Shown one piece after another: positions 22,367-33,356 of a stretch of DNA of 64,000 bases. The notes under the pieces are model-generated. The model saw only the letters and a list, made by a program, of their open reading frames with translations. It was not told the DNA's origin and searched no databases. A program made the translations under genes and the position numbers. Each line of letters begins with the position of its first letter. Positions within the stretch are counted from its first letter, which is position 1. Location: the NCBI GenBank assembly GCA_025766275.1, contig JAFKAC010000002.1:2976001-3040000 (forward strand). The letters are read 5' to 3'. The DNA is from Lactarius indigo (lineage: Eukaryota; Basidiomycota; Agaricomycetes; Russulales; Russulaceae).

Positions 22367-25300
22367 ACCCATCGGCCTGGGTGAGGGCAGTCAATTGTAA
22401 CAGTGTAATCATGACTCGCTATCGTTCAATGAGAGTTCCAGTATCGATTCGCACCAGTTACGCAATGGCTGACATACGAGCTTTAGTAGACTCAGGAGCA
22501 ACCCACTGCTTCATGAGGCCCTCCTTCGTCAAAAGGATGGGATTTGGGACTAAACCGCTAGACATCCCGAAGAAAATATGGAACATTGATAATACCGAAA
22601 ACAAATCGGGGCGTATTACCCATTATATCGATGTGGATGTGCAAACTAAAGGAATTAATAAGGAAATACGCTTCCTTATCACCGACATCGGAGACGAAGA
22701 CGTCGTATTAGGATACCCATGGCTTGCAATATACGACCCTCACATCAAATGGTCACAAGCAGCCATACACGAAACAATGCTTCCCATTGTCATCCGATCA
22801 GTAAACCCTCGCATCGAACGGATCACACCGGTAGTAGCAGCCTCCTCAGTGCAGGACGACGAGTATGAAGTTGTACACTCCTGCGTCATCACCGATGAAC
22901 AACGGCAACAATTTGAAGAAGGGTGTCGAATTAGAGCAACAGCAACGGACCTCGCCATCGCGGCCCACCAATATGTCAATAAAGCTGAGTTACCCCCCGA
23001 ATATCGAGAGTTTGAACGTCTCTTCAGCGAAAAGGCGTCGGACAGGTTTCCTCCCAGTAGACCCTGGGATCACGCGATCGAATTCAAACCAGGAACGGCA
23101 GATGCCATTGACTGCAAAATATACCCCATGACTCAGGAAGAAGACAAGAAATTACGGGAGTGGATAGACGAACAATTAAAGAAGGGATACATAAGGCCTT
23201 CCAAATCCCCATACGCGTCATCCTTTTTCTTTATCAAGAAAAAAGATGGGAAACTACGACCAGTACAAGACTATCGAAAGATCAACGCGGTTACCATTCG
23301 CAATCAATACCCACTCCCTCTCATTTCTGATCTTATCACGGACCTCAGCAACGCCCATATTTACACCAAGCTTGACATTAGGTGGGGGTACAATAATATA
23401 CGCATCAAGGAAGGAGACGAAGAGAAAGCAGCGTTTAAAACGCGATACGGACTATTCGAACCCACGGTGATGTTTTTCGGCCTGACCAACTCCCCTGCGA
23501 TGTTCCAGACCATGATGAACTTTATATTTAGAGATATCATGGCAAAGCATGAAGCACGCGGAACAATTATTAGAGTCTACATGGACGACATCGGCATCGC
23601 CACCGGGCTCAAGTATTCGCTGACAGACCACATTGAAGCGGTTAGAGACGTCCTCCACATATCTGCGGAACACGACCTCTATTACAAGCTCGAAAAATGC
23701 CTCTTCCACTCCCCGCGCATGGATTACCTGGGGGTAATCCTTGAAAAGGGGGTGACGCGCATGGACCCTGTCAAAATTGCTGGCATCAAGGACTGGCCTA
23801 CGCCAACCAAAGTTAAGGACGTCCGCTCTTTTCTCGGATTTTGCAATTTTTATCGACCTTTCATACGAGGCTTCGCAACCAGGGCACGACCACTTAACAG
23901 GCTTACACGAAAGGACACCGAGTGGCGTTGGGGAACTGAAGAAGAAAAAGCGTTCCAAGACCTCAAAACCCTTGTCACCAGCGAGCCCATCCTAGCACAC
24001 CCCGATCTCACCCAACAATTCGAGTTGGAGGTCGATGCGTCGGGTTTTGCAACGGGAGCGGTCCTCCTTCAACGCAAAAAGGACGGCAAACGACACCCCA
24101 TTGGCTACTACTCATCTACTCTCAATGAAGCAGAACGGAACTACGACATTTACGATCTCGAACTCCTGGCAATTGTCAAAGCCTTCCGCCATTGGAGGCC
24201 CCTTCTAGCAGGCTCCCCCCACAAGATCAAGGTCTTCTCCGACCATCTAAACCTACAATACTGGAAGTCACCGCAAAAAATTAGCAGACGCGTTGCCAGG
24301 GAAGTACTCGAACTCTCCGAATATGACTTCGAAATTCATCACGTCAAAGGGACCTCCAACGGACGTGCCAACGTGCTGTCGCGAAGACCAGACTACGACC
24401 AAGGGGAACATGACAACGAAGGAGTAACAGTACTACCAGACAGCATCTTCATACACGCCAACATCCTGGAAGAACCACGAAACCCCCACGGGAGGCCGGA
24501 GATCCTACCAGTAGAAATGATTCCTATGCACCCCATTTACGAACAAGACATAGCTAAGTTGAAGCCGTGGGTCAACGCACATAAACTAAAAGACATTGAA
24601 GGGACATGGTATAAAGACGGACGTCGAGTGGTCACCGGAGGCATCCATGACAAACGCACCATCATCGCCGCACATCACGATTCTCCTGTATATGGCCATC
24701 CAGGTATCAAACGCACCCTCCAACTGACAGAACGACACTACTGGTGGCCGCAGATGAAAAACGACATCACAGATTACGTGAAAGGGTGCGCGGAATGCCA
24801 ACGACACAAGGTCAATCTCCGCCCCATCCGAGCGCCTCTACAGCCCATCTATCCCAAACCGGAAGCCCTGCCGTTCGAGACCATCGCAGTGGACTTCATC
24901 ACCAAACTCCCCATATCTCGCGGCTATGACTCCATTCTAACAGTGACAGATCACGATTGCACCAAAGCCGCCGTCTTCATTCCTTGCCATGAAGAGATAA
25001 CCGCTGAGGGGACAGCTGCTCTGTATGTGTCACACGTCTTCCCACGATTTGGACTCCCCTCGCGTGTTATCAGTGATCGAGACCCACGTTTTGCATCCAA
25101 ATTCATGCGGGAGATATGCAAGATCCTTGGCATCAGCCAAAACATCTCAACCGCTTATCACCCCAGAACCGACGGCCAATCGGAACAAACAAACCAGTGG
25201 CTGGAGCAATACCTCCGCTTCTGGGTAAATGAGCGGCAGGACGATTGGGTTCGATATTTACCCATGGCAGAATTCACGCACAACAACTGGCCAAACGAGA

Positions 25301-27120
25301 CCATGCGGGAGTCCCCCTTCTTTCTCTTATCAGGGTACAACCCCCGCGCTGACTGGACCGACAGGCCGTCCCCTATCCCACAGGTATCACTACGACTAGA
25401 TCAGTTTAAACAGGCACGACAACGTGCCTTCTCCTGTATGTTCAGGGCACAAAGGTCATGGGTCAAACACAAAGATACGCCAAAATTCAAAGAAGGAGAC
25501 CTCGTGTGGCTCGAAGGACGCCACCTACGTACACACCAACCAACCGCGAAATTAGCTGCAAAACGACATGGACCATTTAAGGTCGTCCAGGTGATGTCCC
25601 CTGTCAATTATCGCCTCGAGCTTCCCACACAGTGGAGCATCCACAACGTCTTTCACATAGATCTTCTCACACCTTATCGCGAGACACCCACGCACGGACC
25701 AAACTACCAACGCCCGCCACCAGATTTGGTAGATAACGAAGAAGAATACGAGGTCAAGAAGATTCTAGACTCTCGGCGGTTCGGCAGAAGACGTCGACTC
25801 CAGTACCTTATCAAATGGAAGGGCTATCCAGACTCGGACAATCAGTGGGTCGATAAGGATGACGTCTTCGCAGACCAAGCCATTCGGGACTTCAAAACTT
25901 CAAACCCCGACCAAGAAGTACATATAAGGGCTGCGAGATGTTGCGCTAAGTCTCCATCCCCCACTCCTGAATCCCATCTCCTCATGACTACCAATGCCTC
26001 CACACCGAACCCCACGCTCGTCGAACACCTTGCCAGGGGTGCAGTGGCCCGTAACACGCTACACACCTTCAGAGCTCCTGAAGACGTCCCCGACGAAGAG
26101 GGGCTTATCACCCAGCAAGAGTGGGACGCTATCCAGAGACGTTTCCCCTTACCTACCGGAGGGGTCCTCACCAACGACACCACCCCCACTTACAACATCA
26201 TCGACCCCGATACCGGTCGACAATACAACACCACCCCCATCACCACTGAAGAACTCACCGCCCTTCGAGCGGCTCTCCCAAGCGCTGACGAGTGCGCAGT
26301 CACTCCGAGCATGGGAGATGCAGTGGAAGGAGACGGCGCGCAAGTGGCAGGACGAGCAACTACACCTAGCGGAAATGCGAAGGAAGGCAAGGAAGGCGAG
26401 GCAAAAGTATTGGAGGACGATAACGCTGTCTATGACGACAGCGATCAATACCCGGCGAGACACTCCTTCCTCAGAACACACAGCCACACTGACGATCCCA
26501 ATGCCACCCCTTATATCGTCTACACCAACGGAGACCCCATGTACAGGGGAGACATCCGAGTCTTCCGAGTGGCGCCCCATGAGCCCCGATCTCCCGAAGA
26601 CGATCCCGCCTCCCTCATGGTGCCAGAAGGGTTCCGGCGCAATAGAGGACCCAATTCAATTCCCTTCAAGGTCACACTCCCCGGAGGGCGAGTTGTGAAC
26701 GCTGACCATGTGCAAGTGGTCATGTGCGGCAACCCATTCGTGCTGGGGCTGGTGAGTGGTTCACCATACGTCTACGGCCAGCCTCTGTACGCCCAACCGC
26801 ACCGCCCTCACAACGACCGGGCCTTCATTGCTCACGAAGACCTCGTTATGATCAAAGAGGGAAACACCACCGATCGCGCCCTTGAAAAAATAGGGGATGA
26901 ATCTCTCACCGCAGAGATCCATCGTTTCCGAGCCGCCGCGTTTCACGAGGACCGATTGCTAGTACGCATGAGGGAGATCAAACTGCAGTTGGCAAACGTC
27001 ACGCAGGATAAGTTGGATTCCATCTATAGGATGGAAAGGGCTAACACCTTTTGGCGGATTGAGGAGGTGCAGAAGGACTGGCCGCTGTCGGCTTTCATGC
27101 GAGGTGGGCCTCGCATCTGA
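22354..27120 (+). CDS. Gy1 copy C pol polyprotein with chromodomain and conserved tail
   Basis: About 1590 codons, fully open. Residues are counted from the first pol-frame codon at 22336. Retropepsin has VDSGATHCF (about 54). RT runs about 240-480 with YMDD at 415-418. RNase H follows, about 560-690 (LEVDASGFATGAV). Integrase has a zinc region (near 780-820, CAECQRHK) and catalytic Asp853, Asp914 and Glu950, exact D,D35E spacing. The chromodomain is at about 1134-1190 (EEYEVKKILDS, then [14 protein letters not shown]). The last roughly 400 residues, after the chromodomain, are acidic/Pro-rich, then contain a conserved block (GSPYVYGQPLYAQPH) and a helical end with SLTAEIHRFRAAAFHED. The whole chain seems enzymatically intact; expression depends on the upstream frameshift. 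Confidence 0.93.
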   Translation, partial: SGRLNPSAWVRAVNCNSVIMTRYRSMRVPVSIRTSYAMADIRALVDSGATHCFMRPSFVKRMGFGTKPLDIPKKIWNIDNTENKSGRITHYIDVDVQTKGINKEIRFLITDIGDEDVVLGYPWLAIYDPHIKWSQAAIHETMLPIVIRSVNPRIERITPVVAASSVQDDEYEVVHSCVITDEQRQQFEEGCRIRATATDLAIAAHQYVNKAELPPEYREFERLFSEKASDRFPPSRPWDHAIEFKPGTADAIDCKIYPMTQEEDKKLREWIDEQLKKGYIRPSKSPYASSFFFIKKKDGKLRPVQDYRKINAVTIRNQYPLPLISDLITDLSNAHIYTKLDIRWGYNNIRIKEGDEEKAAFKTRYGLFEPTVMFFGLTNSPAMFQTMMNFIFRDIMAKHEARGTIIRVYMDDIGIATGLKYSLTDHIEAVRDVLHISAEHDLYYKLEKCLFHSPRMDYLGVILEKGVTRMDPVKIAGIKDWPTPTKVKDVRSFLGFCNFYRPFIRGFATRARPLNRLTRKDTEWRWGTEEEKAFQDLKTLVTSEPILAHPDLTQQFELEVDASGFATGAVLLQRKKDGKRHPIGYYSSTLNEAERNYDIYDLELLAIVKAFRHWRPLLAGSPHKIKVFSDHLNLQYWKSPQKISRRVAREVLELSEYDFEIHHVKGTSNGRANVLSRRPDYDQGEHDNEGVTVLPDSIFIHANILEEPRNPHGRPEILPVEMIPMHPIYEQDIAKLKPWVNAHKLKDIEGTWYKDGRRVVTGGIHDKRTIIAAHHDSPVYGHPGIKRTLQLTERHYWWPQMKNDITDYVKGCAECQRHKVNLRPIRAPLQPIYPKPEALPFETIAVDFITKLPISRGYDSILTVTDHDCTKAAVFIPCHEEITAEGTAALYVSHVFPRFGLPSRVISDRDPRFASKFMREICKILGISQNISTAYHPRTDGQSEQTNQWLEQYLRFWVNERQDDWVRYLPMAEFTHNNWPNETMRESPFFLLSGYNPRADWTDRPSPIPQVSLRLDQFKQARQRAFSCMFRAQRSWVKHKDTPKFKEGDLVWLEGRHLRTHQPTAKLAAKRHGPFKVVQVMSPVNYRLELPTQWSIHNVFHIDLLTPYRETPTHGPNYQRPPPDLVDNEEEYEVKKILDSRRFGRRRRLQYLIKWKGYPDSDNQWVDKDDVFADQAIRDFKTSNPDQEVHIRAARCCAKSPSPTPESHLLMTTNASTPNPTLVEHLARGAVARNTLHTFRAPEDVPDEEGLITQQEWDAIQRRFPLPTGGVLTNDTTPTYNIIDPDTGRQYNTTPITTEELTALRAALPSADECAVTPSMGDAVEGDGAQVAGRATTPSGNAKEGKEGEAKVLEDDNAVYDDSDQYPARHSFLRTHSHTDDPNATPYIVYTNGDPMYRGDIRVFRVAPHEPRSPEDDPASLMVPEGFRRNRGPNSIPFKVTLPGGRVVNADHVQVVMCGNPFVLGLVSGSPYVYGQPLYAQPHRPHNDRAFIAHEDLVMIKEGNTTDRALEKIGDESLTAEIHRFRAAAFHEDRLLVRMREIKLQLANVTQDKLDSIYRMERANTFWRIEEVQKDWPLSAFMRGGPRI

Positions 27121-27131
27121 AAAGGGGGTAA
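27119..27131 (+). promoter_or_regulatory. Polypurine tract of Gy1 copy C
   Basis: GAAAAGGGGGTAA directly before the 3' LTR; it primes plus-strand DNA. The same GGGGGTAA/TG junction occurs in the Gy2 elements at 60515 and, reversed, at 48687. Confidence 0.75.
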
Positions 27132-27617
27132 TGTTACGATTACGATCACAACCGGTTATGACTACGGACCGACTCATAGTATTAGTCATGGACACTTACA
27201 TCGTATCAGTCATCATAGCAGTACACATGTGATTGTGGCTCGTGCATGACTCATTCCTAGGATAGCTGTACTAGGGTTCGAGCTAGTTACGCTATTGGTT
27301 TCCTATCGTTCCAGCGGCGCTTTAAAGCCCGCGTGTATCTGTATAAGTAGCTGTCTCGGAAGACCAAGAGCCCCATCTTGGTCTTCTTCAATCCACCTTC
27401 TATCTAAATCGTCTTGCCTTAGTCTTCGAACTAAGGAGTACTTCCGTTCCTATCCACCAAGGGATAGTACCTCTTCACCTTAGCTGCAGCGTGTGCCAAG
27501 AGTGCCCCTGTTCAGCTTGCGTTGGGTTGATAACGAGATCCCCATTCGCCCTTGCTTTGCTAAGTCGATTACGCCTTCCTTGAGTCCAAGTCGGACTAAC
27601 GCCGGTGGAGCGTAACA
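27132..27617 (+). repeat. 3' LTR of Gy1 copy C
   Basis: 486 bp, identical to the 5' LTR apart from two CpG sites (CTACGGA for CTATGGA; CGCGTG for CGCATG). Confidence 0.95.
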
Positions 27618-27622
27618 GATAA

Positions 27623-27918
27623 CCCCCATCTTGACTGTTGGACAGAACCCCCTACCGCCTTACGTACCCTCATCGACCTCTTTGACTTTGGAGAAGTCAT
27701 CCCTGAGAGGGTTTACCACGAATTTATCGACAACCTTTCCAAAGTCATCAAGGCTTCCAACGAACAACTCCTGTATTGGCACCTTTCCAACTCCATCTCC
27801 ACCACCAACCATCCAACAGATCAACTCCTAGTGTGGGCCAAGAGCGATTATCTTTGGTTTGTCCACATTCCCCCTCGTTGTGACCACTATATCCGGCAAC
27901 TTGAAGACAGTTTCTCTC
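27623..27918 (+). pseudogene. Unrecognised coding sequence, right fragment, cut by Cop1
   Basis: It continues the frame interrupted by Gy1-C and is open to the Cop1 LTR at 27919. Segments such as LIDLFDFGEVIPERVYHEF and VWAKSDYLWFVHIPPRCDHY are compact and non-repetitive. No family is recognised. The missing remainder should lie beyond the far end of Cop1, outside the window. Confidence 0.5.
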
Positions 27919-28532
27919 TGATGAACAGCAGACATAGACAGTATACTCACAGTGGCAAGAAGACTGTGGTGAGATATACTTGAGTGCTGGAAGCAGAGGC
28001 GTAACAGGGAAGTTGCAGGTGAAGCAAGAAAGTCTGGCACACAAGCAGTGAGAACTGATGATATACATTGAGAGACAAGAGGCTTACCTGGCACACAAGC
28101 AGTGAGAACTGATGTGGACCAGGAGCATACATGGTGCTCTACTTATACTCCTACAGAGGGTGACAGTAGTACAAGGTAAGTAACGCTAGTCACAGAATAC
28201 AAAGGTGCTATTGTTCTACAAAGGGACAAGGGAGTGGTCGCTTTGAGAACAAGGGAAAGGAGAACAAGGAGAGTCCAGAACTAGATGATATCATACTGAC
28301 ATCATAATAAAGATAAAGCTAAGTAAAGAACAAAGGTGTTGAGTACAACGCAGAGTCCGGACACATGATGTCATAGAAGTACAGTGATGTCATAGATGAT
28401 GCAATGATAAGTCCAGATTGTACAGATCAAACAGTATCTAATCTACAAGTCCTATATATCTAATCTAAAGCAGTCCATGCTGCAAGTCCAGTCCATATGA
28501 GCTGCTAAGTGCGCAAGGGTCACTTATCAACA
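27919..28532 (-). repeat. Cop1 3' LTR
   Basis: Begins TGATGAACAGC and ends ATCAACA in plus view. It is preceded in coding sense by a purine tract, CACGGGGAGA, supporting a true 3' LTR rather than a solo copy. The internal direct repeat is present. Confidence 0.85.
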
Positions 28533-29568
28533 TCTCCCCGTGATCTACAATCTAAGTACACAAGAGTCCCATGTCATCGTTGTGCTTCTGTAGCAGGACA
28601 CGCAGTAGTGACTTTGTAAAGCCATCTGCAACCATATCCACAGTAGGAGTTCTAATGAGGGTGATGGTCCCCTTTTCAATGTACTCCTGAATGACATGAT
28701 GCCATATGGCAATGTGCTTAGACCATCTCCCAGTGACAGGGTTCAAGGCCAAGTCAATGGCACCCTTGTTATCACCATGAAGTGGGATGGGGTTGTCAAC
28801 CTCGTACCTGAGTTCCGTGAGGAAGCTCTGATACCACACAGCCTGGTTAGCCGCGTTGGTCATGGCCATGTATTCCACTTCCATTGTGTTTTGGGCAACA
28901 GTCTTTTGCTTGCACGAAGACCAGCTTATTGCACCATTAGCTAGTAAGAACACATAACCAGAGGTGGAGTGGCGGTCATCAGTCTGATCAGCCAGACTGG
29001 AATCAGTGTAGCCATGAAGGCCATCACCATTGGCACCATTATAGACAATACACATATCCATAGTTCCTACTAGGTAGGACAGGACATACTGCGCAAGTCA
29101 CAGATGTTGTGGTGAAGGGTTCGCTGCGTATTGCGCCAGACGTGACACAGTGAAAGAGATATCTGGCCTAGTGCCAATCTGCACATAAAGCAGACTCCCA
29201 ATCAGAGACTGATAGTGGGAAATATCTGAGGCAGTTGCCTGCGACGTATATTTAACCAGGTGCTTGTCAGCACCAGCAGGCAAGGGTGTGTTGTGTGGTG
29301 TGGCATCAGACATGCCAAAGCATTCAAGGACATCCTTGATATAGCCAGACTGATCTATTTTGATGCGTCTGAGGGAGCAGTTGCACACAATGCACATACC
29401 AAGATAAGACTCTATCTCCCCAAGATCTGTCATCTCATAGCGTTCAGACAAGTCTGACTTCAAATGCTTGATACCACTCAACGAGGGACCCAGTATAGTG
29501 ATGTCGTCAACATAGACAATAACAAAGAGTGGATCATACCCCTCTTGTTGAGGCATCACATATATGCC
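28533..29568 (-). pseudogene. Cop1 reverse transcriptase C-part and RNase H
   Basis: RT palm with VYVDDITILG near 29520, thumb with GLYV-like SLLYVQIGTRPDISF, then RNase H (YTDSSLADQTDDRHSTSGY, VEYMAM, LHGDNKGAIDLA) ending at about 28552. One break near 29097 separates the two blocks. The motif order is that of Ty1/Copia pol. The left edge abuts the 3' LTR; the right edge abuts solo LTR d. Confidence 0.88.
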
Positions 29569-30184
29569 TGATGAACAGCAAAGACATAACCAGTACTCAC
29601 AGAGGCAAAGAGTCTGTGGTGAGATACTAGTGGCAAGCTGGTTAGCAGCAGAGGGGAATGTCAAGCAGTGAAGCAGAGGGTGTCTGGCACACAGCAGTGA
29701 GAGAACTGATTATAGTATTACAGTGGAGAGAACATACCTGGCACACAGCAGTGAGAGAACTGATGTGGACCAGGAGCGTACAAGCACTACTATTTATACT
29801 GTACAGAGGTGTGACACTAGTACAAGAGTGGTAACGTAGAGTCACAGAATACAAGGAGCGTTGTTCTACATACAGGACAAAAGGAGTGTATGAAAAGAGA
29901 ACAAGGCGACTAGAACAAAGAGAGTCCAGACAAAGATGATATCATAATGACATCATAATAAAGATAAGAACTAAAGGAGAACAAGGGACTGAGTACAATG
30001 AAGTGTCCAGAGTGTTCTACATGATGTCATAGTACATGATGTCATACATGATGCAATGATCAGCGCTAGATTGTACAGATCAAATGTAAGTAATCTACAA
30101 GTCCAATTAATCTAATCTAAAGCAGTCCATGCTGCAAGTCCAGTCCATACGAGCCGCTAAGTGCACAAGGGTCACTTATCAACA
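29569..30184 (-). repeat. Cop1 solo LTR d
   Basis: 616 bp between TGATGAACAGC and ATCAACA, duplication ATGCC on both sides (29564-29568 and 30185-30189). It interrupts Cop1 RT. Confidence 0.95.
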
Positions 30185-30335
30185 ATGCCAGCATCAGCAA
30201 ACGTCTGCTTAAAGCTGAGTGCAGTGAGCACTCCATGGAATTGCAAGTTCCGTGCATGGGAGGCCTGTTTGAGACCATAGATCGCCTTGACTAGGCGACA
30301 CACCTTTGTCTCAGAGCCAGTGACAGTGAAACCTT
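30185..30335 (-). pseudogene. Cop1 reverse transcriptase middle fragment
   Basis: About 50 codons between two solo LTRs, reading VCRLVKAIYGLKQASHARN, the Copia RT fingers/palm motif. It joins the flanking RT parts once the LTRs and duplications are removed. Confidence 0.85.
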
Positions 30336-30945
30336 TGATGAACAGCATAGACATAACCAATACTCACAGTGACAAAGTAGACTGTGGTGAGATACTGGAG
30401 GCAGCTGAATAGCAGCAGAGGGTTGTGTCAAGCAGGTGAAGCAAGATAGTGTCTGGCACACAAACAGTGAGAACTGATTTTACATTGGAGAAGAGGGGGC
30501 TTACCTGGCACACAAACAGTGAGAACTGATGTGGACCAGGAGCGTACATGCTACTCTACTTATACACTTTCTGGGAGTGACACCATACAAGGGATGTAAC
30601 ACAAGTCACGTACTTCAAGGTGGTTATTGTTCTACAAACGGACAAAGGAGTGGACGTTCTGAGAACAAGGACAGAAAGAACAAGGAGAGTTCAGAAGCAA
30701 ATGATATCATAGTGACATCATAATAAGGATAGACCTAAAAGAGAACAAAGAAAGATACAAGAATGCGTAGTACAATGAAAAGTCCAGAAGTAGTCCATAT
30801 GATGCCATTGTACAGTGATGTCATAGTAGTCCTAGATTGTACAGATCAAATCTAATCTAAAGTGGTCCTAATTAATCTACAGCTGTCCATATCTGTAAGT
30901 CCGGTCCATACGAGCTGCTAAGTGCACAAGGGTCACTTATCAACA
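30336..30945 (-). repeat. Cop1 solo LTR e
   Basis: 610 bp, duplication ACCTT at 30331-30335 and 30946-30950. Same boundaries and internal repeat as the other copies. Confidence 0.95.
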
Positions 30946-31869
30946 ACCTTGTGGCTGCTCCATGTAAATCTCCTCATCAAGCACGCCATTGAGAAAAGCA
31001 GACTTGACATCCATCTGATGGATGTGCCAGTCCTCCAGTGCGGCCAATGCCAGAAGTAAATGTAGCAACTCAAATTGTGCGACAGGAGAGAAGGTTTCAT
31101 CAAAATCTATGCCAGGGATCTGCATGAATCCCTTAGCCACCAAGTGAGCTCTGTAGTGGCCATCCATTTTGAGCTTAAAGACCCATTTGGATTTTACTGC
31201 CTTGCAATTAGGCAGGAGATCCACTAACTCCCAAGTCCCATTCTTAGCTAGGGTGTCCATTTCATACTGACATGGCTTAGTCCACTCATCTGCAGCTGCA
31301 GACCGCATGGCCTCTGCATAGGTTGCAGGGTCTCGGCCCACGAACGCAGCAGCCAGTAACTCCACATACCCCAGACGCCTGCCACGCCATGCCACATTGT
31401 CCACATTGAAGTAATGCGGGTTGGGCACAGGAACATGAGCAGTGCACCTTGGTGCATTGTCCATCTCGTGCAACAGCTGACTATGCTGTGCACGCTCCTC
31501 AAATCCCCCAGGCATTTCTGGTGAGGGAGGAGGGACATTGCGCATAATGCGTGTTGCACTAGGACGCAGCGGGGGTGAAGTGGGAGTGGTCTGCTCATGT
31601 TTAGGTGTGGTGGGCAGAGCTGGCAATGTAGGTGGTGGAGTGGTGGGGCGTGGTTGGACTTGTGGGGGGTCTAAAAGATTTTCTACATCCTCCTCCTCAC
31701 TACTACTGGAATGTGCAGGGGAGGGTGCTCGCATTGGTGGTAACACTGGCAGGTGAGGCACAGCAGTCACTGTTGTGCTAGGCACGACTGGTGGTGAAGG
31801 TGTGGGGTGTGTCTCAACACCCTGGAGGGACGGAAAGCTACTCTCGTCGAATGTCACATCCCTGGACAC
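30946..31869 (-). pseudogene. Cop1 integrase-RT linker and RT N-terminus
   Basis: A Pro/Ser-rich linker with an acidic patch (EEEDVENLLD) is followed by the Copia RT start: NGTWELVDLL, KWVFKLKMDGHYRAHLVAKG, GIDFDETFSPV and MDVKSAFLNGVLDEEIYM. It is joined to the integrase by a TGA at 31870 that fits CGA. Confidence 0.88.
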
Positions 31870-32741
31870 TCAGATGGAGCGGGTTGAGCGGTCCCAGAGC
31901 TTATAGCCCTTAGATTTGGGCTCAAACCTGATAAGCGTGACCTCAATGGCCTTTGCATCCAATTTGCGACACTTATCAGCAGGTACATGCATGTACCCCT
32001 TGCATCCGAAGATGTGAAGATGTGAGACATCAGGCACTTTGCCAGAGTGCCAGAGCTCATAAGGAGTGTGCCACTTAAGCCCATGGACTGGAGAGCGATT
32101 GTAGATGTGCACAGCTGTGCACACTGCATGCTCCCAGAAGCCTTTAGACATGCCAGCTGTGTGAAGCATGGACATTGCCTTATCCATAATGGTGTGGTTG
32201 AACTGCTCAGCTTTACCGTTAGACTGTGGTGAACCTGGCATCGTGAGGTGATGCTCTATCCCTTTCTGCTTAAGAATGTCCTGCGTGACACTCAACATGT
32301 ATTCACCACCACAGTCAGAGTGCAGAGCACGCAGTTTATGGCCAGACTGGGTTTCACCCCAGGCCAAATACATTTGCAGCGACTTAGCAAACTGATCCTT
32401 CGACTTAAGGAAGTGGACCACAGTGAACTTAGTGTGGTTGTCTATGAAGGTGGCAGTGTATGTTGAGCCTTGCAAGGACTGAGTTTGCATAGGACCAGCG
32501 AGGTCACTGTGCACAATCTCAAATGGACGTGTTGTCCTCTTGTTGGAGGACACAGAAAAGGGTTGGTGAGTGGATTTGCCCATCTCGCACCCATGGCAAA
32601 CTGTGTGGGCTGTGGTAGAGCTATTTATGTCCATGCCAGTAGTGGCAGAGGGACCATGTGCTTTCAGCGCTGCAGAGGAGATGTGTCCCATGCATTGATG
32701 CCAGATATCAAGTGTGGCAGCACTTGATTTTGTGTGGGCGT
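31870..32741 (-). pseudogene. Cop1 integrase
   Basis: Zinc region end (CHGCEMGK), first Asp in VHSDLAGPM, second Asp in LHSDCGGEYML, Glu in NGKAEQFNHTIMDKAM, then the Copia-type tail (HIFGCKGYMHVP). The usual SDNGGEY has Cys for Asn; the D,D,E triad itself is present. The N-terminal end is cut by solo LTR f. Confidence 0.88.
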
Positions 32742-33356
32742 TGTTGATAAGTGACCCTTGCGCACTTAGTGGCTCACACGGACCAGACTTGCAGCATGGA
32801 CTGCTTTAGATTAGATTAATTGGACTTGTAGATTACTTACATTTTGATCTGTACAATCTAGCGCTTATCATTGCGTCATGTATGACATCACTGTACCTTA
32901 TGATATCATAGATCTGGACTCTGCATTGTATTCAACACCTTTGTACTTCCCCTTGTTCTATCTTTATCATGATATCATTATGATGTCATTTACTTCTGGA
33001 CTCTCTTTGTTCTGCACTCCTTGTTCTCCATTTAGCACACTCCTTTGTCTCACATGTAGAACAAACATCTCTTATACTCTGTGACCCTATGTTACTTCTC
33101 TTGTACTAGTGTCACTCTCCTGTATAGTATAAGTAGTAGGCTTGTACGCTCCTGGTCCACATCAGTTCCTCACTGTTGTGTGCCAGGTATGTTCCCTCTT
33201 CTCCAATGTATATCAGTTCCTCACTGTTGTGTGCCAGACCTCTTTGCTTCACCTGCAACTCACCCTGTACACCTCTGCTTCCAGCCACTATTCATATCTC
33301 ACCACAGAACACTTTTGTCCCTCTGTGAGTATGTCCTCTTAGTGTGCTGTTCATCA
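32742..33356 (+). repeat. Cop1 solo LTR f
   Basis: 615 bp, opposite in orientation to its host element. Flanks GGCGT (32737-32741) and GGTGT (33357-33361) differ at one CpG/TpG site, so the duplication itself shows decay. Confidence 0.9.

Larger units (their letters stand above)
19899..27617 (+). mobile_element. Gy1 chromovirus copy C, complete and young
   Basis: 7719 bp with equal 486-bp LTRs differing at only two sites, both CpG, and a perfect GATAA duplication (19894-19898 and 27618-27622). Order: LTR, self-priming site, gag, -1 frameshift, protease, RT, RNase H, integrase, chromodomain, novel tail, polypurine tract, LTR. Pol is open along its whole length. The only visible defect is an early gag TGA at 20459. 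It is the youngest large insertion here and probably a recent founder copy. Confidence 0.95.

Noticed and set aside
22367..22382. Strong pseudoknot after the Gy1 frameshift site
   Set aside because: Only a weak 5-bp stem at a 12-nt distance can be seen by eye; no convincing pseudoknot.
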